A stretch of DNA of 64,000 bases, from the NCBI RefSeq assembly GCF_900890705.1, contig NZ_CAAHFH010000001.1, positions 372,001 through 436,000 on the forward strand, given 5' to 3'. Position 1 is the stretch's first letter, and every line of letters starts with the position of its first letter. The notes beneath the pieces were generated by a model that saw only the letters and a program-made list of their open reading frames with translations, was not told the DNA's origin and searched no databases. The DNA is from Pontiella sulfatireligans. GTDB taxonomy: Bacteria; Verrucomicrobiota; Kiritimatiellia; Kiritimatiellales; Pontiellaceae. Shown in pieces: positions 42,159-51,874 of the stretch. Both the position numbers and the translations under genes were made by a program.

Positions 42159-42277
42159 GGTTGGAAGAGCAGGTGGAGATTGATTGCGATTTGCGCTCAA
42201 TCACCTGTCGGTACGGGGTTCCAGCGGTTGGAAGAGCAGGCGATCCTATCTGCGGTACGGCTTCCAAGGTTTGGAAG
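42159..42277 (+). repeat. GGTTGGAAGAG repeats with TTCCA-n-TGGAA hairpins
   Basis: Three copies of G-GTTTGGAAGAG/GGTTGGAAGAGCAGG lie at 42159, 42226 and 42267. The last two are right arms of hairpins TTCCA-n4-TTGGAA and CTTCCAA-GGT-TTGGAAG and are each preceded by CGGTACGG (42209 and 42253), giving a unit of about 44 bases. Confidence 0.65.
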
Positions 42278-42298
42278 AGAACCATTTTAGAAATGAGT

Positions 42299-42336
42299 GG
42301 GCCCGGGCTGCTGGTAGTAGCTTCGGGCCTTTTTGT
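42299..42336 (+). terminator. Rho-independent-type terminator
   Basis: GGGCCCGGGCT and AGCTTCGGGCC form a GC-rich stem of about ten pairs around a short loop, followed directly by TTTTTG. No gene with a start is visible just upstream on this strand, so it may end a short untranslated RNA arising within 41435-42298. Confidence 0.6.
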
Positions 42337-42531
42337 TTAAGCCTCTTCCGCAGAATAAGTGGTACAGCTCGAATCAGAATGAGGTCAATCCCCACAAGAA
42401 CAGTGCGTTCTAGAGTGAAAACCGGGTTTTCTTTTCTCGATACGAGATTTTTCCTGCGTTTTCACGCCCGATCAAAAGCCTCTTTCCATTGGCTTGCGAT
42501 GCCTCGGACAATATGACCAACGAATTAATAG

Positions 42532-42581
42532 AATCTACGAATCTTTAATGAAGGGGAACAGGAGCTGTTCATTCGTAGATT
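42532..42581. repeat. Nested inverted repeat
   Basis: AATCTACGAAT (42532-42542) and ATTCGTAGATT (42571-42581) are perfect complements and enclose a second palindrome GAACAG-GAG-CTGTTC (42556-42570). A T-rich run follows. It lies about 280 bases before the first sulfatase gene, so it may be a terminator or a protein-binding site. Confidence 0.5.
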
Positions 42582-42762
42582 TTATTCATTCGCTGGCATC
42601 CCGCTTTTAAAATTGGTTTGCCGTTGTCGATCCAGTGGCTCTTCCAATACGGGATAAGTTAATTCCGGATCAACCGTTAAACCCGCTAATCACCCACTGA
42701 TTCAGCGGACGACCCTTGTTTAATAGAACCGTGTGCGGGCTGTTGGGTATTATTTTCATTTA

Positions 42763-42830
42763 AAGCGGGCAATTTTAAGGTTTAGACGGAGTAACCCTTT
42801 ATATGTCGCTGTTGCGTGTCGAATGGCGGA
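42763..42830 (+). promoter_or_regulatory. Promoter-proximal repeat upstream of sulfatases, copy A
   Basis: Begins AAGCGGGCAATTTT, then has CGGAGTAAC, TGTTGC and GAATGGCG in the same order as copy B at 56084-56162. It ends 34 bases before the sulfatase start at 42865. It could be a shared leader or promoter element or the scar of a mobile element. Confidence 0.55.
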
Positions 42831-42864
42831 TTGTTTGGGGAAATTAATAAAGGGCCGTAAGAAA

Positions 42865-44391
42865 ATGAAAAATAAACAATGGATGTCTGTATTGCTGGGT
42901 TTAACGCTGGGTGGTTTTAATTTTGCTGCGGAAGCGCAGACACGGCCCAATATTATTTTCCTGATGACGGATGACCAATCGATCCATTCGATGGGTTGCT
43001 ACGGGAACGGGGATGTTCAGACCCCGAATTTGGATCGGCTTGCTACGGATGGAATGATTTTTGATCGCCACTATGCGACCACGGCGATCTGCATGGGCAG
43101 CCGGGCGACGGTGATGACGGGTCTGCTCGAATATCGGAGCGGCACCAACTTTATGCATGGTCATATGCAGAAAAGCACGTGGCAGAAATCGTATCCGGTA
43201 TTGCTTCGTCAGGCGGGGTATCGCACCGCGTTTGCCGGTAAGTTTGGTTTTGATATTCAGGAGGTGCCGGGAACTAAAACACTGCCGGTTCCCTCGCACG
43301 ATTTTGATGTTTGGAAAGGCGGTGAAGGCCAGACGTCTTATTCGACAAAAAAGAATGAGTCGATGAAGGAATATGCGGATGAATATCCGCATTGCACGCT
43401 TTCGTATGGCGCTTTCGGCCGCGACTTCATTAAAGAGTCAGCTCAGACGGGCCAACCCTTTTGTCTCTCGATCAGCTTTAAAGCGCCGCATCTTCCACGC
43501 AATGCGGATAACCGGTTCAACAAGCTTTACAAAGACAAGATCTTCACGAAGCCGGACAACTTCGGCCGTGAAAACGGCCTGCATTTTGCGAAGCAGAGCC
43601 ATAAGACCCGCGGGTATAACGCGTTTGAGGATCGTGACTACGACAAAGATTACAATCGGGTGATCGCGCAGTATTATCGTCAGGTTTATGGCGTGGATGT
43701 TGCCGTGGGGATGATCCGCGATGCCTTGAAAGAGGCGGGCATAGATCAGAATACCGTCATTCTTTACACCTCCGACAACGGTTATTTCTGCGGCGCGCAT
43801 GGGTTCGGATTAAAGGCGCTGCCGTATGAAGAGGCCTCGCGTGTTCCCATGATCATCTATGACCCGCGTCATTCAAACAGCGGCAAGGGGCTGCGGTCAG
43901 CAACGCTGACCGGAAATGTGGATATTGCACCGACCCTGTTGGACCTCGCAGGCTGTTCGATTCCTGAAGGCCTGGATGGTCGCTCCATGCTCTCCGTGTA
44001 TGAGAAACCGACCGCCACGATCCACGAATCATTGCCGTTGATCAATGTCTGGGGCGTCAGCGCATCGCACGCCCTGACCGTGGTGACGAAGGATCATAAA
44101 TACATCAACTGGAGCTATGCCGGTGAAAACTACGAGGTGACCGAAGAGTTGTATGACCTCAACCGGGATTCATTGGAGCTGGTGAATATGGCGCAGCATC
44201 CCGAAGCCAAAGAAACGCTCAAAAAAATGCAGAAGCTCTATGACGGGCACGTGGCGCATTGGGGTCAGCAGGCCGTGGACTACAACTCATATCAGCAGTT
44301 CGGGATGCTCTTCGACCGCACAAAAACGTGGGCCGAAAAAGAGCCATTTGTCGTTGAACTGGATAGGGCAAGTCATCAATCGGTCAAATGA
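42865..44391 (+). CDS. S1-family sulfatase, secreted
   Basis: 508 residues. A signal peptide (MKNKQWMSVLLGLTLGGFNF, cut near AEAQ-T) precedes the alkaline-phosphatase-like fold. The metal pair DD is in IIFLMTDDQSIHSMG. The formylglycine site is C76 in ICMGSRATVMTG. The third position of the C-x-P-x-R core is Gly here, where Pro or Ala is usual. Later FSISFKAPHLPRNADN-type and YTSDNGYFCGAHG segments carry further active-site residues. It removes sulfate esters from a polysaccharide outside the cytoplasm. ATG 42865 begins the signal peptide; the frame upstream is read-through of the repeated leader. Confidence 0.9.
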   Translation: MKNKQWMSVLLGLTLGGFNFAAEAQTRPNIIFLMTDDQSIHSMGCYGNGDVQTPNLDRLATDGMIFDRHYATTAICMGSRATVMTGLLEYRSGTNFMHGHMQKSTWQKSYPVLLRQAGYRTAFAGKFGFDIQEVPGTKTLPVPSHDFDVWKGGEGQTSYSTKKNESMKEYADEYPHCTLSYGAFGRDFIKESAQTGQPFCLSISFKAPHLPRNADNRFNKLYKDKIFTKPDNFGRENGLHFAKQSHKTRGYNAFEDRDYDKDYNRVIAQYYRQVYGVDVAVGMIRDALKEAGIDQNTVILYTSDNGYFCGAHGFGLKALPYEEASRVPMIIYDPRHSNSGKGLRSATLTGNVDIAPTLLDLAGCSIPEGLDGRSMLSVYEKPTATIHESLPLINVWGVSASHALTVVTKDHKYINWSYAGENYEVTEELYDLNRDSLELVNMAQHPEAKETLKKMQKLYDGHVAHWGQQAVDYNSYQQFGMLFDRTKTWAEKEPFVVELDRASHQSVK

Positions 44392-44448
44392 CGTTCGCCG
44401 TTCTTGAAATAACAAAACACATCCTTTTTTAAGAGGGAGCCTTAAATT

Positions 44449-46233
44449 ATGACCATAATGAAAAAATATTTGCCGGGCCGATTGGTGAATGCTCTGCTCG
44501 GTGCAGCGGGACTTTTCCAGATCGCGACTGCTTCCGTGGACGCCGCTTCGCGTCCGAATTTGATTGTTATCCTGACAGACGATCAGGGCTACGGCGACCT
44601 GGCTTGCCATGGGAATCCAGTGCTGAAGACGCCTCATTTGGACCGGCTGCACTCTCAGAGCATTCGCTTGACGGATTTTCACTCGGCACCGGTTTGCACC
44701 CCCTCGCGGGGACAGCTGATGACGGGGCGCGATGCGATGCACAACGGCGCATGGTCCTGGGCCTTCGGGCATGAGATGATCCATGCGGGAAACAAAACCA
44801 TGGCGACTGTGTTCAAGGAGAACGGCTATGCCACGGGACATTTCGGAAAGTGGCACCTTGGGGATAACTATCCGTATCGTCCCGGAGATAAGGGCTTTGA
44901 TGAAAGTGTCTCACTCGGTGGCGGTTCCGCCAGCCAGAGTCCCGATTACTGGCAGAATGATAACATGGATGATTTTTACCGTCATGAGGATGGTACCTAT
45001 CATCAGCACAAAGGGTACTGTACCGACGTCTGGTTTGACCGGTCGATGGATTTCATGAAGCGCAGTCGGGCTAAAGATAAACCGTTCTTTATCTATCTTC
45101 CGACCAATGCGGCCCATGTTCCCTATCTGGTTGAAAAAAAATATTCTGACCTCTATCGGGATACCGGTATCGGAAACTACTACGGCATGATCGCGAATAT
45201 TGATGATAATGTCGGTCGTCTGAATCAATATCTGCAAGAGAGTGGATTGGCTGAAAACACGATCGTTATTTTTATGTCTGATAACGGAGGAAACACCGGA
45301 ACCAAAATTCATAGTGCCGGCATGCAGGGAAAGAAGAAGACCTACTATGAGGGAGGGCACCGTGTTCCGTGTTTTATTCGCTGGCCCAATGGAGATCTTG
45401 GCCAGGCGCGCGATATCAATGAAACGACTCAAATGCAGGATCTCTTGCCGACACTGATCGAGCTCTGTAATTTAAAAACGGATGCCCAAACGCAGGAATC
45501 CTTCGATGGCGTCAGCCTGGCCGGTTTAATCAAAGAAAACGACGCCTTGGCGGACCGAAAACTGGTTGTACAGTGGTCGTCCAAGGATTTCCCCCAATAT
45601 GGTGATGCTGCCGTGCTTTGGAATAAATGGCGCTTGGTGCATGACAAGGAACTTTACAATGTTGCGGAAGATTCCGCTCAGCAGAATGATGTGGCTTCAC
45701 AGTATCCGGAGATTGTTCAGCTCTTGAAGGCGCATTATGCCGCGTGGTGGGAGACGGTGCAGCCGGTTGTTTCCATCTATGCACGGGCGAGCATCGGCGG
45801 GGCCGAAAATCCGGTGAATCTAACCTGTTTCGAATGGACCAAGAAACAGGGCGGGGGCAATGTGACGGTTCAAAGCACCTTAATGAAGGGGAAGACGGTA
45901 AATGGGAGCTGGATGCTGAATGCCGAGCAAGCGGGCCGCTACCGGATCGAGTTGCGTCGATACCCCCGGGAAGCGAATTTTGCGATGAGCGGTGCGTATC
46001 CGAAAACGAAACGAGAACTCACTGTTTTTAACGAGTGCAAGGCACTGCCAGTGAGTCGGGCACGTCTCACGATTGGCGATTTTGATGAGACGATTACGGT
46101 GGGGCCAGCCGACACTGTCGCGGTCTTTGAAGTGACGCTTCCACTGGGCGGAACCGAAATGAAAACCTGGCTCTTGGATCAGCAAGGGAAAGAACTCTGC
46201 GGTGCTTACTATGCTTACGTGGAAAAACAGTAA
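44449..46233 (+). CDS. S1-family sulfatase, secreted, with C-terminal extension
   Basis: 594 residues. Signal peptide in MKKYLPGRLVNALLGAAGLF. LIVILTDDQGYGDLACHG holds the metal pair, C83 in VCTPSRGQLMTG is the formylglycine site, and IFMSDNGGNTGTK is the distal metal motif. About 130 residues after the catalytic domain (ARASIGGAENPVNLTCFEWT onward) look like a beta-rich accessory domain, similar to the tail of arylsulfatase A-type enzymes in this type of bacterium. GAGGGAG about ten bases before ATG 44449. Confidence 0.9.
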   Translation: MTIMKKYLPGRLVNALLGAAGLFQIATASVDAASRPNLIVILTDDQGYGDLACHGNPVLKTPHLDRLHSQSIRLTDFHSAPVCTPSRGQLMTGRDAMHNGAWSWAFGHEMIHAGNKTMATVFKENGYATGHFGKWHLGDNYPYRPGDKGFDESVSLGGGSASQSPDYWQNDNMDDFYRHEDGTYHQHKGYCTDVWFDRSMDFMKRSRAKDKPFFIYLPTNAAHVPYLVEKKYSDLYRDTGIGNYYGMIANIDDNVGRLNQYLQESGLAENTIVIFMSDNGGNTGTKIHSAGMQGKKKTYYEGGHRVPCFIRWPNGDLGQARDINETTQMQDLLPTLIELCNLKTDAQTQESFDGVSLAGLIKENDALADRKLVVQWSSKDFPQYGDAAVLWNKWRLVHDKELYNVAEDSAQQNDVASQYPEIVQLLKAHYAAWWETVQPVVSIYARASIGGAENPVNLTCFEWTKKQGGGNVTVQSTLMKGKTVNGSWMLNAEQAGRYRIELRRYPREANFAMSGAYPKTKRELTVFNECKALPVSRARLTIGDFDETITVGPADTVAVFEVTLPLGGTEMKTWLLDQQGKELCGAYYAYVEKQ

Positions 46234-46275
46234 GTAGTGAAAGCCGGCTTTCGTAAAAAATCAGGAACTGAAACT

Positions 46276-48636
46276 ATGATATGGATGAAAAAATATTATC
46301 TGGGCCTATTGGCCACCGTTGCCGTTACGATAGCTTATGGTCAACCCTCGGCTCAAACCATCCGTCTTGACGCTTCTGGAAACAGTGCTGATAAACTAAA
46401 GGCCGCTCTGGCAGAAGCCAACGGGTTGATTCAAAAAGGGCCTGTTGAAATCCTCCTGTCCGGCGGGACATATTATCTGGATTCCACGCTGGTTTTTGAT
46501 GAAGCAAATTCCGGGACTGCGCAACATGCCTTGACGATCAAAGCGGCTGAGGGAGAAAAAGTAATCCTTAGCGGGGGGCGAGCATTAAGCCTGACATGGA
46601 AAAAACAGGCCGACGGGCTTTACTCCGCAACCGTTCCCGCCGGCCTGGAGATCGATCAGCTTTATGTGAATGGTCAACTGCAGGTGCTGGCGCGCTATCC
46701 AAATTTTGACGCCTCTGCTCAATACTTTAACGGGGCTGCCCCCGTGGTGAGTTCTACCGAGAAAATAAAAACATGGGAAAATCCGGCAGGGGCGTATCTT
46801 CATTGTTTGCACGCTAAAGGATGGGGGAGTTTTCACTATCAGGTCACCGGGAAGAGTTCTGCGAGTGAATTGGCATTGGAAGGCGGATGGCAGCACAACC
46901 GCCTGGAAGGAATGAACAAAAAAACGCAGTTCATCGAGGGTGTACGAGAAGAGCTGGACGCGGTTAATGAATGGTTTATCGACCGGAAGACCCAGACCCT
47001 TTTCTACTACCCGGCGGCTGGTCTAGACTTGGCGAATGCTTTGGTTGAAGTTCCGGTGCTGAAGCACATCATCGAAATCAAAGGAACCGAACAGAACCCC
47101 GCGAGAAACCTTCGGTTTGAAAACCTTGAATTCAGGCACGCGCTGCGGACCTTCATGGATACCAAAGACCTGCTGCTGCGGAGCGACTGGGCCATCTATA
47201 GAGGCGGGGCCGTTTTTATCAATGGCGGAGAAAACATTACCTTCAGCAGAACCGATGTGAGTTTTGTCGGAGGGAACGCGTTCTTTATCAATAATTACAA
47301 TCGAAACATTACGATTGAGCACTCGCACATCCAGGATGTCGGGGCCAACGGGGTCTGCTTCGTTGGAAATATGGATGCCGTCCGATCTCCACTGATTGAG
47401 TATCACACAACGCAGGACTTGGATGGAATGGATCTGGAAAAAGGGCCCAAGTCGAACGACTATCCGGCCGACTGCACCGTTCTCGGCAATATCATTGAAC
47501 GGACGGGGCTCATTGAAAAACAATCCGCCGGCGTGAATATTTCCATGTCGATGGATATCACGGTGAGCCACAATTCGATTTATGATCTGCCCCGTGCCGG
47601 AATCAATATCTGTGATGGAACATGGGGCGGCCACCTCATCGAGTTCAACGATGTCTTTAATACCGTCAATGAAAGCCGGGATCATGGTGCGTTCAATTCC
47701 TGGGGCCGTGACCGTTTCTGGAATCCATCGGAACGCCTGACCGGAGAGTGGGTGGACCAATATCCGGATATGCCGTTTTGGGATGCCGTCAAAACCGTGA
47801 CGCTGCGGAACAACCGCATGCGCTGCGACCACGGGTGGGATATTGACCTGGATGATGGTTCGGGCAATTACGATATCTATAACAACCTGTGCCTGAGCGG
47901 CGGTATAAAAATAAGAGAGGGATACCGCAGGCGGGTGTACAACAATGTGACGATTAACAATAACTTCCGGGCAAACATTTTTTTCCCCAACAACACGACC
48001 GATATTTATGAGCGGAATATTGTAACCACCCAATATCAATCCGACCAGCTCGCGGAGTCAGGTTGCAAAGCCGATTATAACTTTCTGTATGATCTGGAAT
48101 CGGAAGGGCCAGCAACCACGTTGCAGCTTTTCAGCGGGCAGGATACCCATTCCTTGCAGGGAAATCCTCTCTTTGTGAATCCCGCGAAAGGCGACTTTTC
48201 TGTGAAAGAAAACTCTCCCGCGCTGAAGGTTGGGTTTAAGAATTTCCCGATGGATCAATTCGGTGTTTTGGATGCGAGACTGAAATCGATTGTGAAAACT
48301 CCTGTGATTCCGGAAGTTAATCTTGGAACGGCTCAGGAAGAAAAAAAATGGATATGGAAAGGCATTGTCTTCAAAAACATGAACAATGAAGGCGATCTGT
48401 CGTCGGTAGGATTTCATAAAAAACGGGGCGCCCATGTGAAGAGTATCCAAAAAGATTCTCCCTACAAAGATTCGGGATTGGTCAAAAACGACCTGATCTT
48501 AAAGGTGGAAGGCCAAACGATCCGGAACGCAAATCACTTTTTTAAGATCATCAAGTCAGATCCTTCCAAGAAGGAATGGACCGCCGAAATCTGGCGAAAG
48601 CAGGAAATGGCAACTCAAAAGCTGAACTTTCAATAA
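46276..48636 (+). CDS. GH141-like right-handed beta-helix protein with C-terminal PDZ domain
   Basis: About 786 residues. A signal peptide (MKKYYLGLLATVAVTIAYGQ) is followed by VEILLSGGTYYLDSTLVFDE and IDQLYVNGQLQVLARYPNFD, the characteristic N-terminal pattern of GH141 and related beta-helix enzymes, then many NITIEHSHIQDVG-type helix coils. From about residue 695 a PDZ domain appears (GAHVKSIQKDSPYKDSGLVK, then NDLILKVEGQTIRN). GH141 includes alpha-L-fucosidases and a xylanase, so fucose removal is likely but not proven. A palindrome AAAGCCGGCTTT lies between the previous stop and ATG 46276. Confidence 0.75.
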   Translation: MIWMKKYYLGLLATVAVTIAYGQPSAQTIRLDASGNSADKLKAALAEANGLIQKGPVEILLSGGTYYLDSTLVFDEANSGTAQHALTIKAAEGEKVILSGGRALSLTWKKQADGLYSATVPAGLEIDQLYVNGQLQVLARYPNFDASAQYFNGAAPVVSSTEKIKTWENPAGAYLHCLHAKGWGSFHYQVTGKSSASELALEGGWQHNRLEGMNKKTQFIEGVREELDAVNEWFIDRKTQTLFYYPAAGLDLANALVEVPVLKHIIEIKGTEQNPARNLRFENLEFRHALRTFMDTKDLLLRSDWAIYRGGAVFINGGENITFSRTDVSFVGGNAFFINNYNRNITIEHSHIQDVGANGVCFVGNMDAVRSPLIEYHTTQDLDGMDLEKGPKSNDYPADCTVLGNIIERTGLIEKQSAGVNISMSMDITVSHNSIYDLPRAGINICDGTWGGHLIEFNDVFNTVNESRDHGAFNSWGRDRFWNPSERLTGEWVDQYPDMPFWDAVKTVTLRNNRMRCDHGWDIDLDDGSGNYDIYNNLCLSGGIKIREGYRRRVYNNVTINNNFRANIFFPNNTTDIYERNIVTTQYQSDQLAESGCKADYNFLYDLESEGPATTLQLFSGQDTHSLQGNPLFVNPAKGDFSVKENSPALKVGFKNFPMDQFGVLDARLKSIVKTPVIPEVNLGTAQEEKKWIWKGIVFKNMNNEGDLSSVGFHKKRGAHVKSIQKDSPYKDSGLVKNDLILKVEGQTIRNANHFFKIIKSDPSKKEWTAEIWRKQEMATQKLNFQ

Positions 48637-48702
48637 ATATGATTCTGCATCGGGATGTGTGTTCTTCAACTAATTGTAAATGACGCAGAATAGAAGGCGG
48701 AG

Positions 48703-50358
48703 ATGATGAAAATAAATGCATGCTCAATGATTGTTTTGGTTTGTGTAACGGCAGCAACCGCTATGGCTGAAACACCAACCATTGAGCAATGTAAGGAAAA
48801 CATCGATGCAATGATCGATCGAATGAACGAGGATGCGACGCTAGGTCCCTGCCGCCCGAATTGGGTCAGTCTGAAGAAGCAGAATGCGGAGCCGGAATGG
48901 TTTTTGGATGGAAAAATCGGCATCTATTTTACCTGGGGTCTTTTCACGGTTCCAGCGTATGGAAGTGAATGGTATGCCCGATGGATGCATCTGAAGCCCG
49001 GCGAAGACCGGCTCAGCTTTTATGATCATCATCGTGAGACCTGGGGGGAACCGGATGAGTTCGGCTACCATGAGTTTGCTCCGATGTTTAAGCCCACAAA
49101 GTTTGATCCTGAAGATTGGGCGAAGCTGTTTGTGGCGGCAGGCGCCCGCTGGGCCGGCCCGTTGTGCGAACATCATGATGGCTATGCCATGTGGGACTCG
49201 GAACTGACGCCGTGGAATGCAATGGACGCCGGTCCGGGACGGGATCTCGTGGGAGAACTGGAAAAAGCGATCAAAGGCGAAGGACTGAAATTCGTTACGA
49301 CTTTCCATCATGAGCGGACTCAAAGTTGGTTTCCCCGGGTAGAGGGCTGGCCGACTACGTCCGATGATCCGGTGCTGCAGTTCATGTATATGAACATTCC
49401 TGAATACCAGTTTAACAAAATTTATCAGGCCAAAATCGGCGAAGTAATTTATAAATATCAACCGGACATGATCTGGTTCGATGGTCGCGTATCCGATGTT
49501 CCCGAACCGCATCACCTCAACTTTCTGGCCTGCTATTTCAATCAGGCGCATGAGTGGGGTAAAGAGGTCATGGTGACCACCAAGAAGCTGGAGTATCCGC
49601 AGGAAGTTTCTGTCATGGATTTTGAAAAGGGCCGCACTGCAGAGCTGACGGCTTATCCATGGCTCAGCGATGACACCATCTCGACCCGCAGCTGGAGTTA
49701 TCTGGACAGCGACTTCTATCTGAAACCGGTCAAAGTGGTATTGAACGACTTTATCGATACCGTCTCCAAGAACGGTCACTTGCTGCTTAACGTATCGCCC
49801 CGATCCGATGGCATTATTCCGGACGATCAACGGCAGATTCTGCTGACCATCGGCGATTGGCTGAAGCGCAACGGAGAAGCCATCTATTCCACCCGCCCAT
49901 GGCTGGAATACGGCGAAGGCCCGGCAAAAATGAAGCAGGGCGGCAGCCATCTGAAAAAGTTTATGGCGTATACCGAGAAGGATATTCGCTACACCGGCAG
50001 CAAAGACGGGGAAGAGCTCTATGTCACGGTGATGGGAACTCCGTCAGGAACGGTTGAGCCGGCCATTCTTCAGGTTAATGATGCCAGCGGAGGCCAAGTG
50101 GAATTGTTGAGCCCGAAGCAGAACCTGACGTTTGAAGTAAAAGACAAGGCCTTGGTGATTCACGTTCCGGACAACCTTCCGGAAGATCATGCTTACGCTT
50201 TCAAACTTACAGGATTTGACGTGGGACTGACGCCGAAAGCTCAGCAGAGACGGAATGAGGCAATAGAGGCTGTGGACATTAAGAACATCCGCTTCCGCAA
50301 GCTGCATCCCAACGACATCCATTTCGGACAATGCAAAGAGAATAGGTTGAATCAATGA
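48703..50358 (+). CDS. GH29 alpha-L-fucosidase, secreted
   Basis: 551 residues. Signal peptide MMKINACSMIVLVCVTAATA. GH29 features are GKIGIYFTWGLFTVPAYGSE, WDSELTPWNAMDAGPGRDLV, the nucleophile Asp in DMIWFDG (about D260), and GHLLLNVSPRSDGIIPDDQR. It releases terminal alpha-L-fucose by a retaining mechanism. GGAG just upstream supports the ATG pair at 48703. The stop overlaps the next sulfatase start (ATGA), linking desulfation and fucose release in one translation unit. Confidence 0.92.
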   Translation: MMKINACSMIVLVCVTAATAMAETPTIEQCKENIDAMIDRMNEDATLGPCRPNWVSLKKQNAEPEWFLDGKIGIYFTWGLFTVPAYGSEWYARWMHLKPGEDRLSFYDHHRETWGEPDEFGYHEFAPMFKPTKFDPEDWAKLFVAAGARWAGPLCEHHDGYAMWDSELTPWNAMDAGPGRDLVGELEKAIKGEGLKFVTTFHHERTQSWFPRVEGWPTTSDDPVLQFMYMNIPEYQFNKIYQAKIGEVIYKYQPDMIWFDGRVSDVPEPHHLNFLACYFNQAHEWGKEVMVTTKKLEYPQEVSVMDFEKGRTAELTAYPWLSDDTISTRSWSYLDSDFYLKPVKVVLNDFIDTVSKNGHLLLNVSPRSDGIIPDDQRQILLTIGDWLKRNGEAIYSTRPWLEYGEGPAKMKQGGSHLKKFMAYTEKDIRYTGSKDGEELYVTVMGTPSGTVEPAILQVNDASGGQVELLSPKQNLTFEVKDKALVIHVPDNLPEDHAYAFKLTGFDVGLTPKAQQRRNEAIEAVDIKNIRFRKLHPNDIHFGQCKENRLNQ

Positions 50359-51770
50359 GAAAACTAAAAACCCCGGTACTATTAATCCTTATGCTCGGCC
50401 TGAGTGTTGCGGCATTCGGCAAGACCGCGAGTCAGCCCAATATCATCTATATCATGCTCGACGAGTGGGGCTATTACGAATCGTCCGGTATGGGGCATCC
50501 TATTTTTGACACGCCGAATATCGACCGGTTTGCTGACGAGGGAATGCGATTTACTCAGCTTATGGCGGGAGCGAGCGTCTGCGCGCCGACCCGCGGGTCG
50601 TTGATGACCGGCCAGCATACCGGACATTGCAGTATCCGTAGCAATGGGGGCTATATCCTTCGACCGGAGGATATCACCATCGCGAAAATATTGCAGGATG
50701 CCGGTTATGCAACCGGTGGTTTCGGGAAATGGGGCTGTGGTGATGTCGGGACGACCGGCGTGCCGGAAAAACACGGCTTTGATGTGTTTTACGGGTATTA
50801 CAACCAGAAACATGCACACACCTTTTATCCACGATACCTGATCCGAAACAGTGAAAAGATTCCGCTCAAAGGAAATACAGGAGACTACCATTCCGGCGAG
50901 ACATTCTCCCATGAACTGATATATCAGGAATCTCTTAAATTCATTCGCGAGAACAAGGATCGCCCGTTTTTTGCCTACCTGCCATTCACGCCGCCGCACG
51001 GTCATTGGATGATGCCGCAGGATGATCCCGCATGGATCAAATACAAGGATAAGAAATGGGATGCGGGCATGGCGAAAAAGGATACCGATGCCCGGATGTA
51101 TGCCGCCATGATGGAAATGATAGATCGGGAGATCGGGGAAATCCTGAACCTGCTTCGGGAGCTTGAAATCGACGACAACACCATCGTCTTCCTCTGCGGC
51201 GACAATGGCGGGGCATACTATTTTCCCACCGAGAAGTATCCCCATGGGTTTTTCGCCCCGAACAAAGATCCCAGGACAGGAGTCGAATTTCGAGGCAATA
51301 AAGGTGAGTTCTACGAAGGCGGCCTGAGAATCCCATTTCTCGCAAGGTGGCCCGGAAAGATTAAAGCCGGTTCGACATCCGACCATTTAGGATACTTCCC
51401 GGATGTCATGCCTACGTTGGCTGATTTGGTGGGTATCCCGACCCCTGAACGTTCGGATGGGATTTCCTTTTTGCCGACTTTGCTCGGAAAGAAGGGACAG
51501 CAAGACCATCGCTACCTCTATTGGGAAGATCCTCGTAAGAAAATGTCAGCGGTTCGCATAAACGAGTGGAAGGCCGTGAAGCCAAAGGGGGCAGATCAAT
51601 ATGAGCTGTATAACCTCAACGACGATATCCAGGAGCATAACAACCTTTCAGAAAAGCACCCTGAGATTATGGAAAAGGTGATGCGCTATGCAGAAGAGGC
51701 ACACGCACCCTTTCTTAGCGGAGAAGTACTGGATGCGTCGCTCGGATTTCAAGGATATGAATTTGATTGA
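50355..51770 (+). CDS. S1-family sulfatase, secreted
   Basis: 471 residues, overlapping the fucosidase gene by four bases. Signal peptide MRKLKTPVLLILMLGLSVAA. Formylglycine site C76 in VCAPTRGSLMTGQ (C-x-P-T-R form). The first metal motif reads LDEWGYYESSG, that is D-E where D-D is usual. VFLCGDNGGAYYFPTE is the distal motif. Whether the D-E pair still holds calcium is an open question; similar substitutions exist in active sulfatases to my knowledge. Confidence 0.9.
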   Translation: MRKLKTPVLLILMLGLSVAAFGKTASQPNIIYIMLDEWGYYESSGMGHPIFDTPNIDRFADEGMRFTQLMAGASVCAPTRGSLMTGQHTGHCSIRSNGGYILRPEDITIAKILQDAGYATGGFGKWGCGDVGTTGVPEKHGFDVFYGYYNQKHAHTFYPRYLIRNSEKIPLKGNTGDYHSGETFSHELIYQESLKFIRENKDRPFFAYLPFTPPHGHWMMPQDDPAWIKYKDKKWDAGMAKKDTDARMYAAMMEMIDREIGEILNLLRELEIDDNTIVFLCGDNGGAYYFPTEKYPHGFFAPNKDPRTGVEFRGNKGEFYEGGLRIPFLARWPGKIKAGSTSDHLGYFPDVMPTLADLVGIPTPERSDGISFLPTLLGKKGQQDHRYLYWEDPRKKMSAVRINEWKAVKPKGADQYELYNLNDDIQEHNNLSEKHPEIMEKVMRYAEEAHAPFLSGEVLDASLGFQGYEFD

Positions 51771-51874
51771 GAAATCAGATGATCAGGCAACACATCTGAA
51801 TAGAAAGATTACAGGTCAGTTAAAATAATTTGCCAGCCCGTTGGGGGGGTGTCGGTTTTGAGAGGGAGACGCTA

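Larger units (their letters stand above)
41435..42762. other. Gene-free 1.3-kb stretch between the biosynthetic and catabolic regions
   Basis: No recognisable gene on either strand. On the minus strand a GGAGGAAATG site precedes a 48-codon frame (about 41911 down to 41765, starting MSANYGSTGKEIMDGTSK), and an overlapping frame reads LLREGEHEEHTLFGMFLGRN. Neither matches anything I recognise, so this may be a decayed gene. From 42159 on it holds hairpin repeats, a terminator and a nested inverted repeat, listed separately. Confidence 0.5.

Noticed and set aside
42027-42290. Plus-strand frame of 87 codons in the 1.3-kb gap
   Set aside because: It runs through hairpin repeats, has no ribosome binding site and no recognisable protein pattern.
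42556-42570. GAACAG-GAG-CTGTTC as a LexA/DinR-type box
   Set aside because: The spacing between GAAC and GTTC is seven bases rather than four, and no SOS gene follows; it fits better as the inner part of a nested hairpin.
47023-48039. Long minus-strand open frame opposite the GH141-like gene (also 48841-49950, 50382-51386, 59445-60764)
   Set aside because: These are mirror frames of strongly biased + strand genes with clear domains; they lack start signals and family features.
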